Source: Chitinivorax tropicus
GTDB taxonomy: Bacteria; Pseudomonadota; Gammaproteobacteria; Burkholderiales; SCOH01
Assembly (NCBI RefSeq): GCF_014202905.1
Contig: NZ_JACHHY010000028.1
Location: 1 to 41,560 of the forward strand
Reading direction: 5' to 3'
DNA: 41,560 nucleotides
Below are positions 16,194 to 26,101 of this stretch, one piece after another. Both the position numbers and the translations under genes were made by a program. Each line of letters begins with the position of its first letter. Position 1 is the stretch's first letter. A model generated the notes under the pieces. That model did no database searches and was not told the DNA's origin. It saw only the letters and a program-made list of their open reading frames with translations.

Positions 16194-16219
16194 CATTCCG
16201 CTCGGCGGAATGCATTCCG
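16194..16219. repeat. Alternating CATTCCG/CGGAATG repeats upstream of the nuclease gene
   Basis: CATTCCG occurs at 16194-16200, its inverse CGGAATG at 16206-16212 and CATTCCG again at 16213-16219, so the last two form the 14-base palindrome CGGAATGCATTCCG. The array lies about 240-265 bases upstream of the nuclease start in a 400-base gene-free stretch. It may be a regulator-binding site or a structured RNA end of the gene at 16363. Nothing else is recognised between 15956 and 16362, which is otherwise AT-rich. Confidence 0.45.
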
Positions 16220-16362
16220 ACTGGGGGAGTGCCGCAGAGGGCACATGACAGACATGACCAGGGGTGCTGATCGCACCACACAGAATCAATCTGGAGAGAC
16301 AAGCAGAATACAGATGCTCAGATCAAGATATAAAGCATTGAACAGGAATGTTTTATCGCACA

Positions 16363-17103
16363 TCACAAGTGAATTGAACGCCCACCATCCACAGCAATGA
16401 TCTGCCCGGTAATATAGTCGGCATCTTGCATCAAAAACCTGACAGTGCGCGCAATATCTTCCGGCTCACCCACCCGACGTAATGGCACCGTGTGCAAGAT
16501 ACGCTGACGAGCAACCTCATCGAATACCGATTCTCCCTCAGGCCAGATATTGGCCCCAGGTGACACACCATTCACACGGACATCAGGCGCCAATTCACGC
16601 GCCAGGGAGCGGGTCAGCCCAGCCAAACCCGCTTTGGCAATGTTGTACACCACATGGCCCCGCATGGGCCGCTCCGCATGGATATCGACAATATTCACAA
16701 TCGCGCCATGTGTTTTACGCAGCTCTGGCGCAGCGGCTTGCGACAGAAAAAGGGGTGCCTTCAGATTGGAACCAAGCAGGTCATCCCAATCTTTTTCGGA
16801 AATATCCCCAACGGGAGTCGGATAGAAGCTGGACGCATTATTCACCAAGCCATCCAGCCGACCAAACGATCCGATCGTTTGCGCTACCAGCGCAGACAGT
16901 GCGCCCGCATTCAACAAGTCGCCTTGCACCATGGCGGCGGAATTCGGGCGCTGCAGATTCAACTCTGCCACCAAAGCTCGCGCATCGCCGGTTGAAGTAC
17001 GGTAATGCACCATGATCTGTGCCCCGGCAGCATGTAACTGGCGGCAAATCGCAGCCCCAACCCGTTTCGCGCCACCAGTCACCAATACCACCTTACCTTG
17101 CAC
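16363..17103 (-). CDS. Pteridine reductase (FolM/PTR1-like SDR)
   Basis: The 246-residue short-chain dehydrogenase has the TGxxxRxG motif typical of pteridine reductases (VTGGAKRVGAAI), then NNASSFYPTP, the active-site YNIAK (YxxxK), VNGVSPGANIWPE and a C-terminal GQIIAVDGGRSI. The enzymes reduce dihydrobiopterin, dihydromonapterin or dihydrofolate with NADPH in the cytoplasm. The start is GTG at 17103, with AGGAG nine bases upstream. It is divergent from the MidA-type methyltransferase gene. The exact pterin substrate cannot be told from sequence. Confidence 0.88.
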   Translation of the reverse strand: MQGKVVLVTGGAKRVGAAICRQLHAAGAQIMVHYRTSTGDARALVAELNLQRPNSAAMVQGDLLNAGALSALVAQTIGSFGRLDGLVNNASSFYPTPVGDISEKDWDDLLGSNLKAPLFLSQAAAPELRKTHGAIVNIVDIHAERPMRGHVVYNIAKAGLAGLTRSLARELAPDVRVNGVSPGANIWPEGESVFDEVARQRILHTVPLRRVGEPEDIARTVRFLMQDADYITGQIIAVDGGRSIHL

Positions 17104-17253
17104 CGCTGCTCTCCTAATTGACCCGCACGATCATTGAACATCGCTCGCCGGCCACATTGACACCCTGTAAAATCAGCATGGAATCGTGACAAGCCGCCCA
17201 CAGATTGGCGGCATTCATCACGCCATTAATCGAACTAATTTAGCATAACACCA

Positions 17254-18402
17254 ATGTCATCACTACCTACGCCCAGCGCGGATGCGCTCGAACATAGCAA
17301 CCGGTTGGTTTCCCACATCCGTAGCCACATTGATCACGCGCAAGGCTGGTTGTCATTCGCGGACTACATGGCAGACGCGCTCTATGCACCGGGTCTGGGC
17401 TACTACACAGCGGGTAGCGCCAAATTCGGCGGAGCCGGAGATTTCACAACCGCCCCAGAGATGACGCCCGTCTTCGGGCAAATCATCGCTCAACAACTTG
17501 CCGAAGCCTTTCAACACACCCGACGGAACATACTCGAATTTGGCGCCGGTAGCGGCAAACTGGCCCTGGATATCCTGCGCGAGCTGGCCGCCCTTAACCA
17601 ATTACCTGATCGTTATTACATATTAGATGTCTCCGCCGACCTCAAAGAGCGACAATGGCAAACATTTCAACATGATCTGACCTTACTCAAGCACGTGGAG
17701 TGGATTGATCAGATTCCAGAAAATTTCGAAGGCGTCATGATCGGTAACGAAGTATTGGATGCCATGCCCGCCCGGCTGGTTCACTACACCGAAAGCGGCT
17801 GGCAGGAGCGCGGCGTGAGCTGGCAAAACGATCACCTCACCTATGTTGATCGGCCACTCAGCCACCCCAGCCTTGAAAAACATTGCGCCCACCTGGATGT
17901 CCCCACACCCTATCTGACGGAAATCAGCCTGACCAACCGTGGCTTCATCAAAAGCTTGGCCGATCACCTCAGACAAGGCCTCATCTTGATGATCGATTAT
18001 GGATTTGGGGCCGGTGAGTATTACCACCCCCAACGTGATCAAGGCACCTTGATGTGCCACTATCGCCACCACGCACACAGCGACCCATTTTACCTGCCGG
18101 GCCTGCAAGACATCACCGTACATGTCGATTTCAGCGCCATTGCCCACACAGCGATAGACCACGGCTTGGCATTCATCGGCTATACCACCCAGGCCATGTT
18201 CTTACTTGGCGGCGGACTGGAGCAAGTGTTGGCACGTTACGATCAGAACGACGTCAAGACCTGGCTACCCATCACCAATGCCGTGCAAAAGCTGACCAGC
18301 CCGGCTGAAATGGGCGAACTCTTCAAAGTCATCGGCTTTGGAAAAAACTTTAACCACTCACCTAGTGGATTCACATTTGGAGATCGCAGCCGCTCACTGT
18401 AA
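17254..18402 (+). CDS. MidA/NDUFAF7 family SAM-dependent methyltransferase (DUF185)
   Basis: The 382-residue protein has the DUF185 hallmarks: YYTAGSAKFGGAGDFTTAPE near the N-terminus, the SAM-binding ILEFGAGSGKLALDIL, GNEVLDAMPARLVHY, and MIDYGFGAGEYYHPQRDQGT with HVDFSAIA later. The mitochondrial relative NDUFAF7 methylates an arginine of complex I; bacterial members are largely uncharacterised but presumed protein methyltransferases. ATG 17254 is the first fitting start; no strong ribosome-binding site is seen. Divergent from the pteridine reductase gene with about 150 bases between, which should hold both promoters. Confidence 0.9.
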   Translation: MSSLPTPSADALEHSNRLVSHIRSHIDHAQGWLSFADYMADALYAPGLGYYTAGSAKFGGAGDFTTAPEMTPVFGQIIAQQLAEAFQHTRRNILEFGAGSGKLALDILRELAALNQLPDRYYILDVSADLKERQWQTFQHDLTLLKHVEWIDQIPENFEGVMIGNEVLDAMPARLVHYTESGWQERGVSWQNDHLTYVDRPLSHPSLEKHCAHLDVPTPYLTEISLTNRGFIKSLADHLRQGLILMIDYGFGAGEYYHPQRDQGTLMCHYRHHAHSDPFYLPGLQDITVHVDFSAIAHTAIDHGLAFIGYTTQAMFLLGGGLEQVLARYDQNDVKTWLPITNAVQKLTSPAEMGELFKVIGFGKNFNHSPSGFTFGDRSRSL

Positions 18403-18414
18403 CCCAATCAACCA

Positions 18415-18446
18415 GGCCAGACACCGCAATCTGCGGAGATCTGGCC
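18415..18446 (+). terminator. Hairpin after the MidA-like gene
   Basis: GGCCAGA at 18415-18421 pairs with TCTGGCC at 18440-18446, and an inner CCGCA/TGCGG stem sits within. It starts 13 bases after the stop codon. C-rich sequence, not a U-tract, follows. Probable transcript end or mRNA stabiliser. Confidence 0.5.
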
Positions 18447-18596
18447 CCCCTCAACCAATGACACCCAAACAGCACCAAGCCGACCCACGCAAGCCCGCCC
18501 ATTGAAAATATATTTACATATCAATCTATTATAAAAACTCATCTATTGACCAGGCCACCTCACGCAAATATTTCTCAAAAAAGTTGCAAACAACGT

Positions 18597-18624
18597 TTGA
18601 CAGAAAAAAAAGAACCCGTATAAT
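18597..18624 (+). promoter_or_regulatory. Consensus sigma-70 promoter of the tRNA gene
   Basis: TTGACA at 18597-18602 and TATAAT at 18619-18624 are both perfect, with a 16-base spacer. The bases after the -10 (GCGCGGC) form a GC-rich discriminator as found in stringently controlled stable-RNA promoters. The expected start is near 18631, just before the tRNA. Confidence 0.88.
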
Positions 18625-18638
18625 GCGCGGCTCATGTC

Positions 18639-18715
<77 letters not shown>

Positions 18716-18722
18716 GAATTAT

Positions 18723-18757
18723 AAAGGGGTTAGCGCAAGCTAACCCCTTTAGTTTTT
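18723..18757 (+). terminator. Rho-independent terminator after the tRNA
   Basis: A perfect 12-bp stem AAAGGGGTTAGC/GCTAACCCCTTT closed by a GCAA tetraloop is followed by AGTTTTT. It ends the single-gene tRNA transcript that begins at the consensus promoter upstream. Confidence 0.9.
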
Positions 18758-18759
18758 CC

Positions 18760-19800
18760 TGCAAATTCTTGATGCCCTCTACTACAACGACCCAGCCAGT
18801 TTGCATCGGCTAGGTTATCATCCGACACCCCATCACGGGGGCCTTCGCCCCTTAAACTTGATGCAGATGCTGATCATTCTAGAACTCGATCCTGCCTGCA
18901 ATCCCACGGCTGGTGTATACCAACGCCGATCCGCCATCTTCAATCGGGCACGGCAATCCATGCTGACACCCACCTTCCTGACCAGCCCAGGTGCTGGCAC
19001 GGGTTTATGGCTCGGTGTTCAGTGAGCTGCTTCGGCATCCGTCACCGGGGGCACTCTTTAAAAGTGCCCCATAAAGCACGTCGTTCACAATCTACCTTTT
19101 ATCAAGTTTGGCACGGTTATTGGTTGGTGAAATGATAAACCGTCAGACTCCCCTGTGCTCGGTCTGGTCGGATAGATCAGCTGAGGCTTGTCGCACCTTA
19201 TGCCGGGAGCTTGATTTCCCTACAGTTTGTTTTTCAGGATAGCTTTTGCATCTGCGGTGGCTGGGTGATTTGGTCACCACCCAGAAAAGAGTGACCATCT
19301 GAACAATTCATAGCGTCACTGGCTGTTTGCAAATATTGAACGCGATGGCAAAACCCGTGTCTGAGAAGCTGATATGAGTGGCGGTCCGGAGGTAGCATCC
19401 GAGCACTGGGGCAGATGGGCGGGCCGGTGGATACCTCATTTAGACTGTTTTTTAGGGCATGACCACTGGGTAATTGTGAAATCACTTCCAAGAGCTTTTG
19501 TGATGCCATCCAAACCCAGTTATATTATCGACGATCAATGAAAATACCCGGTGGTGTCCATTTCGCCTGGACAGCCCCAGCCATGATACGCAGCTTGGTT
19601 GTCAGTTGTTACCCTGCTGATTTATCCAGCGAGACTGATACTTCAGCCAATCGTAATTGATGGTGTAGCCCAGATTCCATGGGTGGTATTTCATAGCCTA
19701 AACCGCCCGTGGCAGTCCTTCAAAACGGGTGGGGCACACTGTATATAACTTATTCAGGCCCAGCGGGGCCACTACTTGGGAAAGAGGAAATAAGGTGCAA
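18760..19800. other. Intergenic region without a supported gene
   Basis: About 1 kb between the tRNA terminator and the first M16 gene. Frames at 18861-19025 (plus) and 19234-19509 (minus) have no ribosome-binding site or recognisable domain. Two hairpins can be seen: GGGG-CCTTCG-CCCC near 18838 and GGGGCACT/AGTGCCCC at 19047-19070. The last 60 bases (TATATAACTT at 19741 and a GC-rich stretch) probably hold the M16 promoter and leader. Confidence 0.5.
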
Positions 19801-22548
19801 ATGAGACATATCGCGCTTGCCGTGGTGCTGGCGCTCAATACCGTACCCGCATCCATCATTGCTGCAACACAGGACACTGCGACCAAAGCCAGTCAGCCTG
19901 CCGGGCTGCAACCGGTCACGACAGCCGAGGGGGTGACTGAATACCGCCTGCCGAATGGCTTGCGTGTGTTGTTGGCGCCAGATGCCTCCAAACCCACCAC
20001 CACTGTCAATGTGACCTACCTGGTGGGCTCGCGTCACGAAAACTACGGTGAAACCGGCATGGCGCATTTGCTGGAGCACTTGTTATTCAAGGGCACCCCC
20101 AAGCATCCGAACATCGATGTCGAATTCACCCGCCGGGGCATGATGTCCAATGGCACGACTTGGTATGACCGTACCAATTATTACGAAACCTTTGCGGCGA
20201 ACGATGCAGATCTGGACTGGGCTTTGAAGATGGAAGCAGATCGGATGATCAATTCCTTCATTGCCCGCAAGGATCTGGACAGCGAAATGACCGTGGTACG
20301 CAACGAAATGGAATCAGGCGAAAACGATCCATTCTCGATTCTGTGGCAGAAGATGTCTGCCACTGCGTATCAGTGGCACAACTATGGTAAAGACACCATC
20401 GGTGCGCGCGCCGACGTTGAAAATGTCAGCATCCCGCGTCTACAGGCGTTCTACCATAAGTATTATCAGCCCGACAATGCCATTCTGGTGGTATCGGGTA
20501 AGTTTGATGCGGCGAAGACGCTGGCCATGATCCAGCGCCATTTCGGCCCAGTGAAGAAACCCAGCCGCGTGATCGAGCCGACCTACACCCGCGAGCCGGT
20601 ACAGGATGGCGAGCGCGAGGTGGTGCTGCGTCGTGCTGGCGACGTACAGATTGTTGCGGCGCTTTATCATGCACCGGATGGCGGACATGCCGATTCGCCT
20701 GCATTCCAGATGCTGATGCAGATTGTGGGCGATACACCAAATGGGCGCTTGCACAAGGCCCTGGTGGAGAAGAAATTGGCCAGTGAAGCCTTTGGATTGG
20801 GCATGTCAATGAACGAGCCAGGCTATGGCATCGCTGGCGCCAAGCTGCGGACCGATGGCGACCGTGAGCAGGTCAAACGCGTGATGTTGGATGTATTGGA
20901 AAACATCGCCAAACAACCGATTACTGAAGCCGAGCTGGATCAGGCACGATCCAAATGGATGAATGGCTTCGACAAATTGATGAGTGACCCGGAGCAGCTG
21001 GGCACGGCACTGTCGGAAACCATCGCCATGGGCGATTGGCGCTTGCTGTTCCTGAATCGTGATCGCATCGAGAAGCTGACCGTGGCCGATGTCCAGCGCG
21101 TGGCTGAACAATACCTGAAACAAACCAATCGCACACTGGGGCAGTTCATTCCCGATGCGCAGCCACAGCGCGCGGTGATTCCACCCAAAGCCGATCTGAA
21201 GCTGGCGTTCAAGGATTTCAAGGCTCGCCCGGCAGTAGCCCAAGGCGAAGCCTTCGATCCAACACCAGCCAACATTGAAGCCCGCACCCAGCGCAGTGCC
21301 TTGCCCAATGGCCTCCAGCTTGCCTTATTGCCCAAAAAGACCCGGGCCGAATCCGTCGCGGTGACCTTCAACCTTCACTTCGGAGATGAGCAGTCACTCA
21401 AGGGACAACGCGAAGCAGGTGCCCTGCTGGCCGCAGTGCTGACCCGTGGCACCCGCAGCCTGTCCCGTGAACAACTGCATGCCGAATTCGATAAACTGAA
21501 GACCATCTGGGCCTATCAGGGCAACGCCGAGGGCGGCGTGTTGACGATGCAGACCAATCGCTCCAACCTGCCGGCGGCGCTGAAGCTGGCGCAGAGCGTG
21601 CTGCGTGAGCCTGCGCTGGATGCCACCGAGTTTGACCGCGCCAAGCATGAGCTGGCGGCGGCCCTGGAAGAACAGCGTAGCGACCCCAATGCGGTTGCCA
21701 GGAACACCCTGAAACGCCAGTTCAACCGATACGACCCCACGGACGTGCGCTATCAGCCTTCTTTTGAAGAGACACTGGCCGATGTAAACAAATTGCAACT
21801 GCCGCAGATCCAGCAGTTCTACCAGCGCTTCTACGGTGGCAGCCATTCGCAACTGGCAATCGTCGGGGATTTCGACGCAGCAGCGGTTCGTGAGCAGGTG
21901 GCGACCTTGTTTGGCGATTGGCGGAGCACTGAACGTTATCAGCAGGTTCTACGCAAATTTGACCCCATCCAGCCTAAAGAGCTGACCATGCAGCTGAAAG
22001 ACAAAGCCAATGCGGTGTTCTCCGCTGCGTTGCCTATCAAGATGGTAAATGCTGACGTGGATTACCCTGCTTTATTGGTTGGTAACTATGTGCTGGGTCA
22101 AGGCTCTGGCCTCAGCTCGCGCTTGATCAATCGCCTACGTCAGCAAGATGGCATCAGCTATGGTGCTGGTTCTTCCTTGAAAGTCGATGCCGCTGACGAT
22201 GCAAGTACACTGCAGGTAAAGGCAATCTATGCGCCGGAGAATCTGCCCAAGCTGAAGGCAGGCGTCAGCGAGGAGCTGGCCCGGCTGGTCAAGGACGGCA
22301 TCACCGAGAAAGAGCTGCAGGATGCGAAGGCGGGTCTGCTGCAGAACTTCAAACTGGAACGTGCGCAAGACCCGGCACTGGCGGCTGAGTTGGCCAGCCT
22401 GATGGACGATGGCCGCACGATGCAGTTCGTTGCCGAGCTGGAAACCAAAGTGGCAAAACTGACCTTGGCAGATGTCAATGCGGTGATCCGTAAATACATC
22501 GACCCAGCCAAATTTGTGAAAGTCTATGCAGGTGAGTTCAAGCAATAA
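19801..22548 (+). CDS. M16 family zinc metallopeptidase, exported (first of a tandem pair)
   Basis: The 915-residue pitrilysin/insulinase family protein has a signal peptide (RHIALAVVLALNTVPASIIA) and two full M16 repeats. The first carries the inverted zinc motif HLLEH (GMAHLLEHLLFKGTP) and, about 75 residues later, the third ligand in VVRNEMESGEN. The second half (from about residue 500) lacks HxxEH, as is usual for the inactive lobe. It should act in the periplasm as a peptidase of small peptides. ATG 19801 is chosen over 19729 because TAAGG lies five bases before it and the signal peptide then starts properly. It closely resembles the next gene, so the pair arose by duplication. Confidence 0.9.
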   Translation: MRHIALAVVLALNTVPASIIAATQDTATKASQPAGLQPVTTAEGVTEYRLPNGLRVLLAPDASKPTTTVNVTYLVGSRHENYGETGMAHLLEHLLFKGTPKHPNIDVEFTRRGMMSNGTTWYDRTNYYETFAANDADLDWALKMEADRMINSFIARKDLDSEMTVVRNEMESGENDPFSILWQKMSATAYQWHNYGKDTIGARADVENVSIPRLQAFYHKYYQPDNAILVVSGKFDAAKTLAMIQRHFGPVKKPSRVIEPTYTREPVQDGEREVVLRRAGDVQIVAALYHAPDGGHADSPAFQMLMQIVGDTPNGRLHKALVEKKLASEAFGLGMSMNEPGYGIAGAKLRTDGDREQVKRVMLDVLENIAKQPITEAELDQARSKWMNGFDKLMSDPEQLGTALSETIAMGDWRLLFLNRDRIEKLTVADVQRVAEQYLKQTNRTLGQFIPDAQPQRAVIPPKADLKLAFKDFKARPAVAQGEAFDPTPANIEARTQRSALPNGLQLALLPKKTRAESVAVTFNLHFGDEQSLKGQREAGALLAAVLTRGTRSLSREQLHAEFDKLKTIWAYQGNAEGGVLTMQTNRSNLPAALKLAQSVLREPALDATEFDRAKHELAAALEEQRSDPNAVARNTLKRQFNRYDPTDVRYQPSFEETLADVNKLQLPQIQQFYQRFYGGSHSQLAIVGDFDAAAVREQVATLFGDWRSTERYQQVLRKFDPIQPKELTMQLKDKANAVFSAALPIKMVNADVDYPALLVGNYVLGQGSGLSSRLINRLRQQDGISYGAGSSLKVDAADDASTLQVKAIYAPENLPKLKAGVSEELARLVKDGITEKELQDAKAGLLQNFKLERAQDPALAAELASLMDDGRTMQFVAELETKVAKLTLADVNAVIRKYIDPAKFVKVYAGEFKQ

Positions 22549-22598
22549 TCAACCATACCGGTAATACCGGTGTGGTGATCAAACATATTGAACCACGG

Positions 22599-22636
22599 CC
22601 TGGCCAGCACCCGCGTCACTTCAGGTGCTGGCCAGG
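22599..22636 (+). terminator. Long hairpin between the two M16 genes
   Basis: CCTGGCCAGCACC at 22599-22611 pairs perfectly with GGTGCTGGCCAGG at 22624-22636 (13 bp, 12-base loop). A second, weaker stem CCATACCGG/CCGGTGTGG lies just upstream near 22553-22575. No U-tract follows, so it may tune expression of the second gene rather than stop transcription. Confidence 0.45.
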
Positions 22637-22681
22637 ATCATACGCCAGCTCTCTTGGCTCGCAAGGCCAGGGAAGCGATGA

Positions 22682-25459
22682 ATGGAAACCATGAAACTGA
22701 AATCGATGACTCTCGCCGTCAGCCTGTCGCTGGCGGCTTTTTTCTTTCAATCCGCCACCGCCGCGCAGATTCTGATTCCCCCTGGTGTGACTTTCCAAAC
22801 CGAGGTGGAAGGCATGACCGAATACAAGCTGGCCAATGGCCTACGGGTGCTATTTGCACCTGATGCCGGCAAGGCTACAACGACAGTCAATGTAACCTAT
22901 CTGGTTGGCTCGCGGCACGAAAGCTATGGCGAAACCGGCATGGCGCATCTGCTGGAACACTTGGTATTCAAAGGCACCCCCAGCCTGCCGAACGGGCAAT
23001 TGACGCAGGAAATGACCCGCAGGGGGATGCAGTTCAATGGCACAACGTGGCTGGATCGCACCAATTATTTCGAAACCTTCCCCGCCAGCGACAACAATCT
23101 GGATTGGGTGCTGAAAATGGAAGCAGACCGGATGGTCAATTCCTTCATCGCCCGTAAAGATCTCGATACCGAGATGACAGTGGTGAGAAACGAAATGGAG
23201 TCTGGCGAGAACAGCCCGTTCCGGATTCTGTCACAGCGGATGCGGGCTACCGCATATCTATGGCACAACTATGGTAAGGAAACCATCGGTGCCCGGTCAG
23301 ATGTCGAAAATGTCAGCATCGACCATCTGCAGGCGTTCTATCGCAAGTATTATCAGCCGGACAACGCTGTGCTGGTGATCACAGGAAAATTCGATCCGGC
23401 CACCGCACTCAAGGCTGTGCACCAGTATTTTGGCGTCATCCCCAAGCCCACACGCGTGCTGACACCCACCTACACAGTCGAGCCACCGCAAGATGGCCCA
23501 CGGGAAGTCACCCTGCGGCGCGCAGGCGAGACCCCGCTACTGGGCAGTGCTTACCATGTGCCCGCCGCCACGCATCCAGACTTCGCACCGCTCAGTCTAT
23601 TGATGGATATCTTGGCTGATACGCCCACCGGGCGTCTGCACAAGACATTGGTGGAGGGTAAGCTGGCGACGGGGGTATCAAGCTATCTCGTACCGACCAT
23701 GGAGCCCGGCCTGGCGCAATTCCTGGTGCGCCTGAGCAATGACCAATCACCAGAAGCGGCTCGCAAGGCCCTGTTGAATGGACTGGAAAGCCTGGCCAGC
23801 CAGCCGATCACCGAGGAGGAACTGAAGCGGGCCAAAACCATCAGTCTGAACGGATACGAGCAGATTCTGAACGACCCGGTATCACTGGGGAGAATCATGT
23901 CCGAGGCCATTGCATTAGGCGATTGGCGCCTGTTCTTTCTCGGGCGCGACCAGATTGAAGCTGTGACGTTGAAAGATGTACAACGCGTCGCCAATACCTA
24001 TTTCCAACCAAACAACCGCACCTTTGGGCAGTTTGTACCCACACAGAAATCGGAACGGGTGGTCGTGCCTGCAGCCCCGAGTGCGGCCACACTGGTCGCC
24101 GGCTACCAAGGGCGGGCTGCGGTGACAGCAGGTGAGAGCTTCGACGCCAGCCCCGCCAACATCGAGAAACAGACACAGCGATTCAAGCTGGCAAATGGTC
24201 TGCAGGCCGCTCTGCTGCATAAGACCACCCGTGGCAATACCGTCAATGGCACGCTGTTGTTGCATTTTGGCAACGAGCAGGCGCTACGCAACCAGAAAAC
24301 CACGGGCGAGATGGTAGCTGGCCTGCTGTTGAGAGGTGCTGCTGGCCTGACCCGCCAGCAGATCGCTGATCGACTGGATGAGCTGAAAGCCAATGTTTCG
24401 ATCACAGGGGATGCGACAGGTCTTTCGGTCACGTTCCAGACCCGCCGTGATCAACTACCTGCTTTGCTGACCTTACTATCAGACATTCTGCGCAAGCCTA
24501 CTTTCCCCGAGACAGAGTTCGAGCAATTCCGTACCGCATGGCGCACCAATCTGGACATCAGCCGTGCCCAGCCCGATGCCCTGGCTCGATTGGCATTGAT
24601 GCGTCACGGCAATAGCTATCCGCCAGACGATATCCGCTATGTCAAAGACTTTGACGAACAGCTGGCGGCCATCAACTCCGTCAAGCTGGCCGATCTGACC
24701 CACTTCCACCAGCAGTTTTACGGCGCCAATCATGCCGAATTCAGCTTGGTAGGCGAATTCGAAGAAAGCAAAATACGGACGATCCTGCCCAAGCTGTTTG
24801 CGGATTGGAAGAGCCAAACCAATTACCAGCGGGTTGCCATGCCTTATCTGGTCAAGCCCGCCACCTCGATGCAGATCGAAACGCCGGACAAGGCCAATGC
24901 CAACTATCTGGCAGCGTTGCGCTTCCCGTTGCAGGATGACGCGCCGGATTACGTGCCGCTGGCGATTGCCAACCAGATCTTGGGTGCTGGTGGCATGAAA
25001 TCCAGATTGGCAGACCGTTTGCGACAGAAAGAAGGCATCAGCTATGGCGCGGGCTCCAGCCTGAGCGCCTCGCCGTTCGAGCCGAATGGCGGCCTCAGTC
25101 TGTATGCGATCTACGCCCCACAAAATCGTCAACGACTACAACAGGCGGTGTCAGAGGAGCTCGATCGCATCCTCAAAGAGGGTGTCACCCAGCAAGAGCT
25201 GGATGAAGCTCGCAACGGCCTGCTGGAAGCAGCCAAAATCGCCCGCACCCAAGACGGGGCCTTGGCGGGCGCACTGGCGAGCAATATGCTGCTGAAACGC
25301 ACCATGCAATTTGCCATCGATCGGGAGGCAGCGCTGGCGCGAGTGACCGTCGAGCAAGTCAACACGGTGTTGCGTCACTACCTGCAACCTGCACAATTTG
25401 TCCATGTTTACGCTGGCGATTTTGCCGGGGCAGACAAAAAAGCAGAGGCCAAACCATGA
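22682..25459 (+). CDS. M16 family zinc metallopeptidase, exported (second of a tandem pair)
   Basis: The 925-residue paralogue of the preceding protein has a signal peptide (SMTLAVSLSLAAFFFQSATA). The first M16 lobe has GMAHLLEHLVFKGTP with the HxxEH zinc site and VVRNEMESGENSP with the third ligand. The second lobe has no HxxEH, and carries the RLRQKEGISYGAGSSL segment shared with the first gene. AGGGAAG lies six bases before ATG 22682; an in-frame ATG at 22691 has no proper site. Its stop overlaps the NADAR gene (ATGA). Probably a periplasmic peptidase working with its neighbour; two-subunit M16 pairs exist, but here both copies keep the zinc site. Confidence 0.9.
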   Translation: METMKLKSMTLAVSLSLAAFFFQSATAAQILIPPGVTFQTEVEGMTEYKLANGLRVLFAPDAGKATTTVNVTYLVGSRHESYGETGMAHLLEHLVFKGTPSLPNGQLTQEMTRRGMQFNGTTWLDRTNYFETFPASDNNLDWVLKMEADRMVNSFIARKDLDTEMTVVRNEMESGENSPFRILSQRMRATAYLWHNYGKETIGARSDVENVSIDHLQAFYRKYYQPDNAVLVITGKFDPATALKAVHQYFGVIPKPTRVLTPTYTVEPPQDGPREVTLRRAGETPLLGSAYHVPAATHPDFAPLSLLMDILADTPTGRLHKTLVEGKLATGVSSYLVPTMEPGLAQFLVRLSNDQSPEAARKALLNGLESLASQPITEEELKRAKTISLNGYEQILNDPVSLGRIMSEAIALGDWRLFFLGRDQIEAVTLKDVQRVANTYFQPNNRTFGQFVPTQKSERVVVPAAPSAATLVAGYQGRAAVTAGESFDASPANIEKQTQRFKLANGLQAALLHKTTRGNTVNGTLLLHFGNEQALRNQKTTGEMVAGLLLRGAAGLTRQQIADRLDELKANVSITGDATGLSVTFQTRRDQLPALLTLLSDILRKPTFPETEFEQFRTAWRTNLDISRAQPDALARLALMRHGNSYPPDDIRYVKDFDEQLAAINSVKLADLTHFHQQFYGANHAEFSLVGEFEESKIRTILPKLFADWKSQTNYQRVAMPYLVKPATSMQIETPDKANANYLAALRFPLQDDAPDYVPLAIANQILGAGGMKSRLADRLRQKEGISYGAGSSLSASPFEPNGGLSLYAIYAPQNRQRLQQAVSEELDRILKEGVTQQELDEARNGLLEAAKIARTQDGALAGALASNMLLKRTMQFAIDREAALARVTVEQVNTVLRHYLQPAQFVHVYAGDFAGADKKAEAKP

Positions 25460-26013
25460 TCTCAGACCGGGACAGCCTGATTGCACAGGTGTCAGCGGGG
25501 CACCAAGTACCCTTTCTGCATTTCTGGGGACATCAGCCGAACCACGACGGCAGCCCAGGTAAAGGCTGCCTCAGCCAATGGTTTCCCGCATCGTTTGAGC
25601 TGGATGGCGACCGCTATGCCACGGCAGAGCACTATATGATGGCCGAAAAGGCACGCTTGTTCAGCGATGAGCCGATCCGTCAGGCGATCCTTGCCACCCC
25701 GAGCCCCGCCGAGGCCAAAAAGCTCGGGCGCAAGATCCGGGGCTTTCACGACCAGACCTGGGTTGATCATCGGCTCGATATCGTGCTGCAAGGCAATCTG
25801 GCCAAATTCCGCCAACATGCCGCCATGCGCGCATTTTTGCTAAGCACAGGGGAACAGGTGCTGGTCGAGGCCAGCCCGACCGATGCCATCTGGGGAATCG
25901 GTCTGTCCGCCGATCACGCGCACGCCAATCACCCAGGCCAATGGCCAGGGCTGAACCTGCTGGGTTTTGTCCTGATGGCCGTCCGTGATCGATTATTGAC
26001 GGAGCCCCTGTAA
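25456..26013 (+). CDS. NADAR family protein (YbiA/DUF1768)
   Basis: The 185-residue cytoplasmic protein has NADAR landmarks: FLHFWGHQPN, CLSQWFPASFELDG, YATAEHYMMAEKARLF, AKKLGRKIRGF, KFRQHAAMRAFLLSTGE, LVEASPTDAIWGIG and NLLGFVLMAVRDRL. The family contains N-glycosidases acting on ADP-ribose-linked bases and on early riboflavin intermediates (YbiA), a damage-control role. The ATG overlaps the stop of the M16 gene by four bases, so translation is probably coupled although no functional link to peptidases is known. Confidence 0.9.
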   Translation: MISDRDSLIAQVSAGHQVPFLHFWGHQPNHDGSPGKGCLSQWFPASFELDGDRYATAEHYMMAEKARLFSDEPIRQAILATPSPAEAKKLGRKIRGFHDQTWVDHRLDIVLQGNLAKFRQHAAMRAFLLSTGEQVLVEASPTDAIWGIGLSADHAHANHPGQWPGLNLLGFVLMAVRDRLLTEPL

Positions 26014-26101
26014 ACAGCAGCAAGCCACTCACCCGTGGCGTCGCCTGGCAAATCCGCTTGGCGACGCCACAGGGCCCATCCCATTGCGAAAGCCACCCAC
26101 C

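Noticed and set aside
18861-19025. 54-codon plus-strand frame followed by a hairpin
   Set aside because: No ribosome-binding site, no recognisable domain, composition unlike a protein gene.
19234-19509. 91-codon minus-strand frame upstream of the first M16 gene
   Set aside because: No domain or start signal; composition with many Ser, Pro and Gln looks like non-coding DNA.
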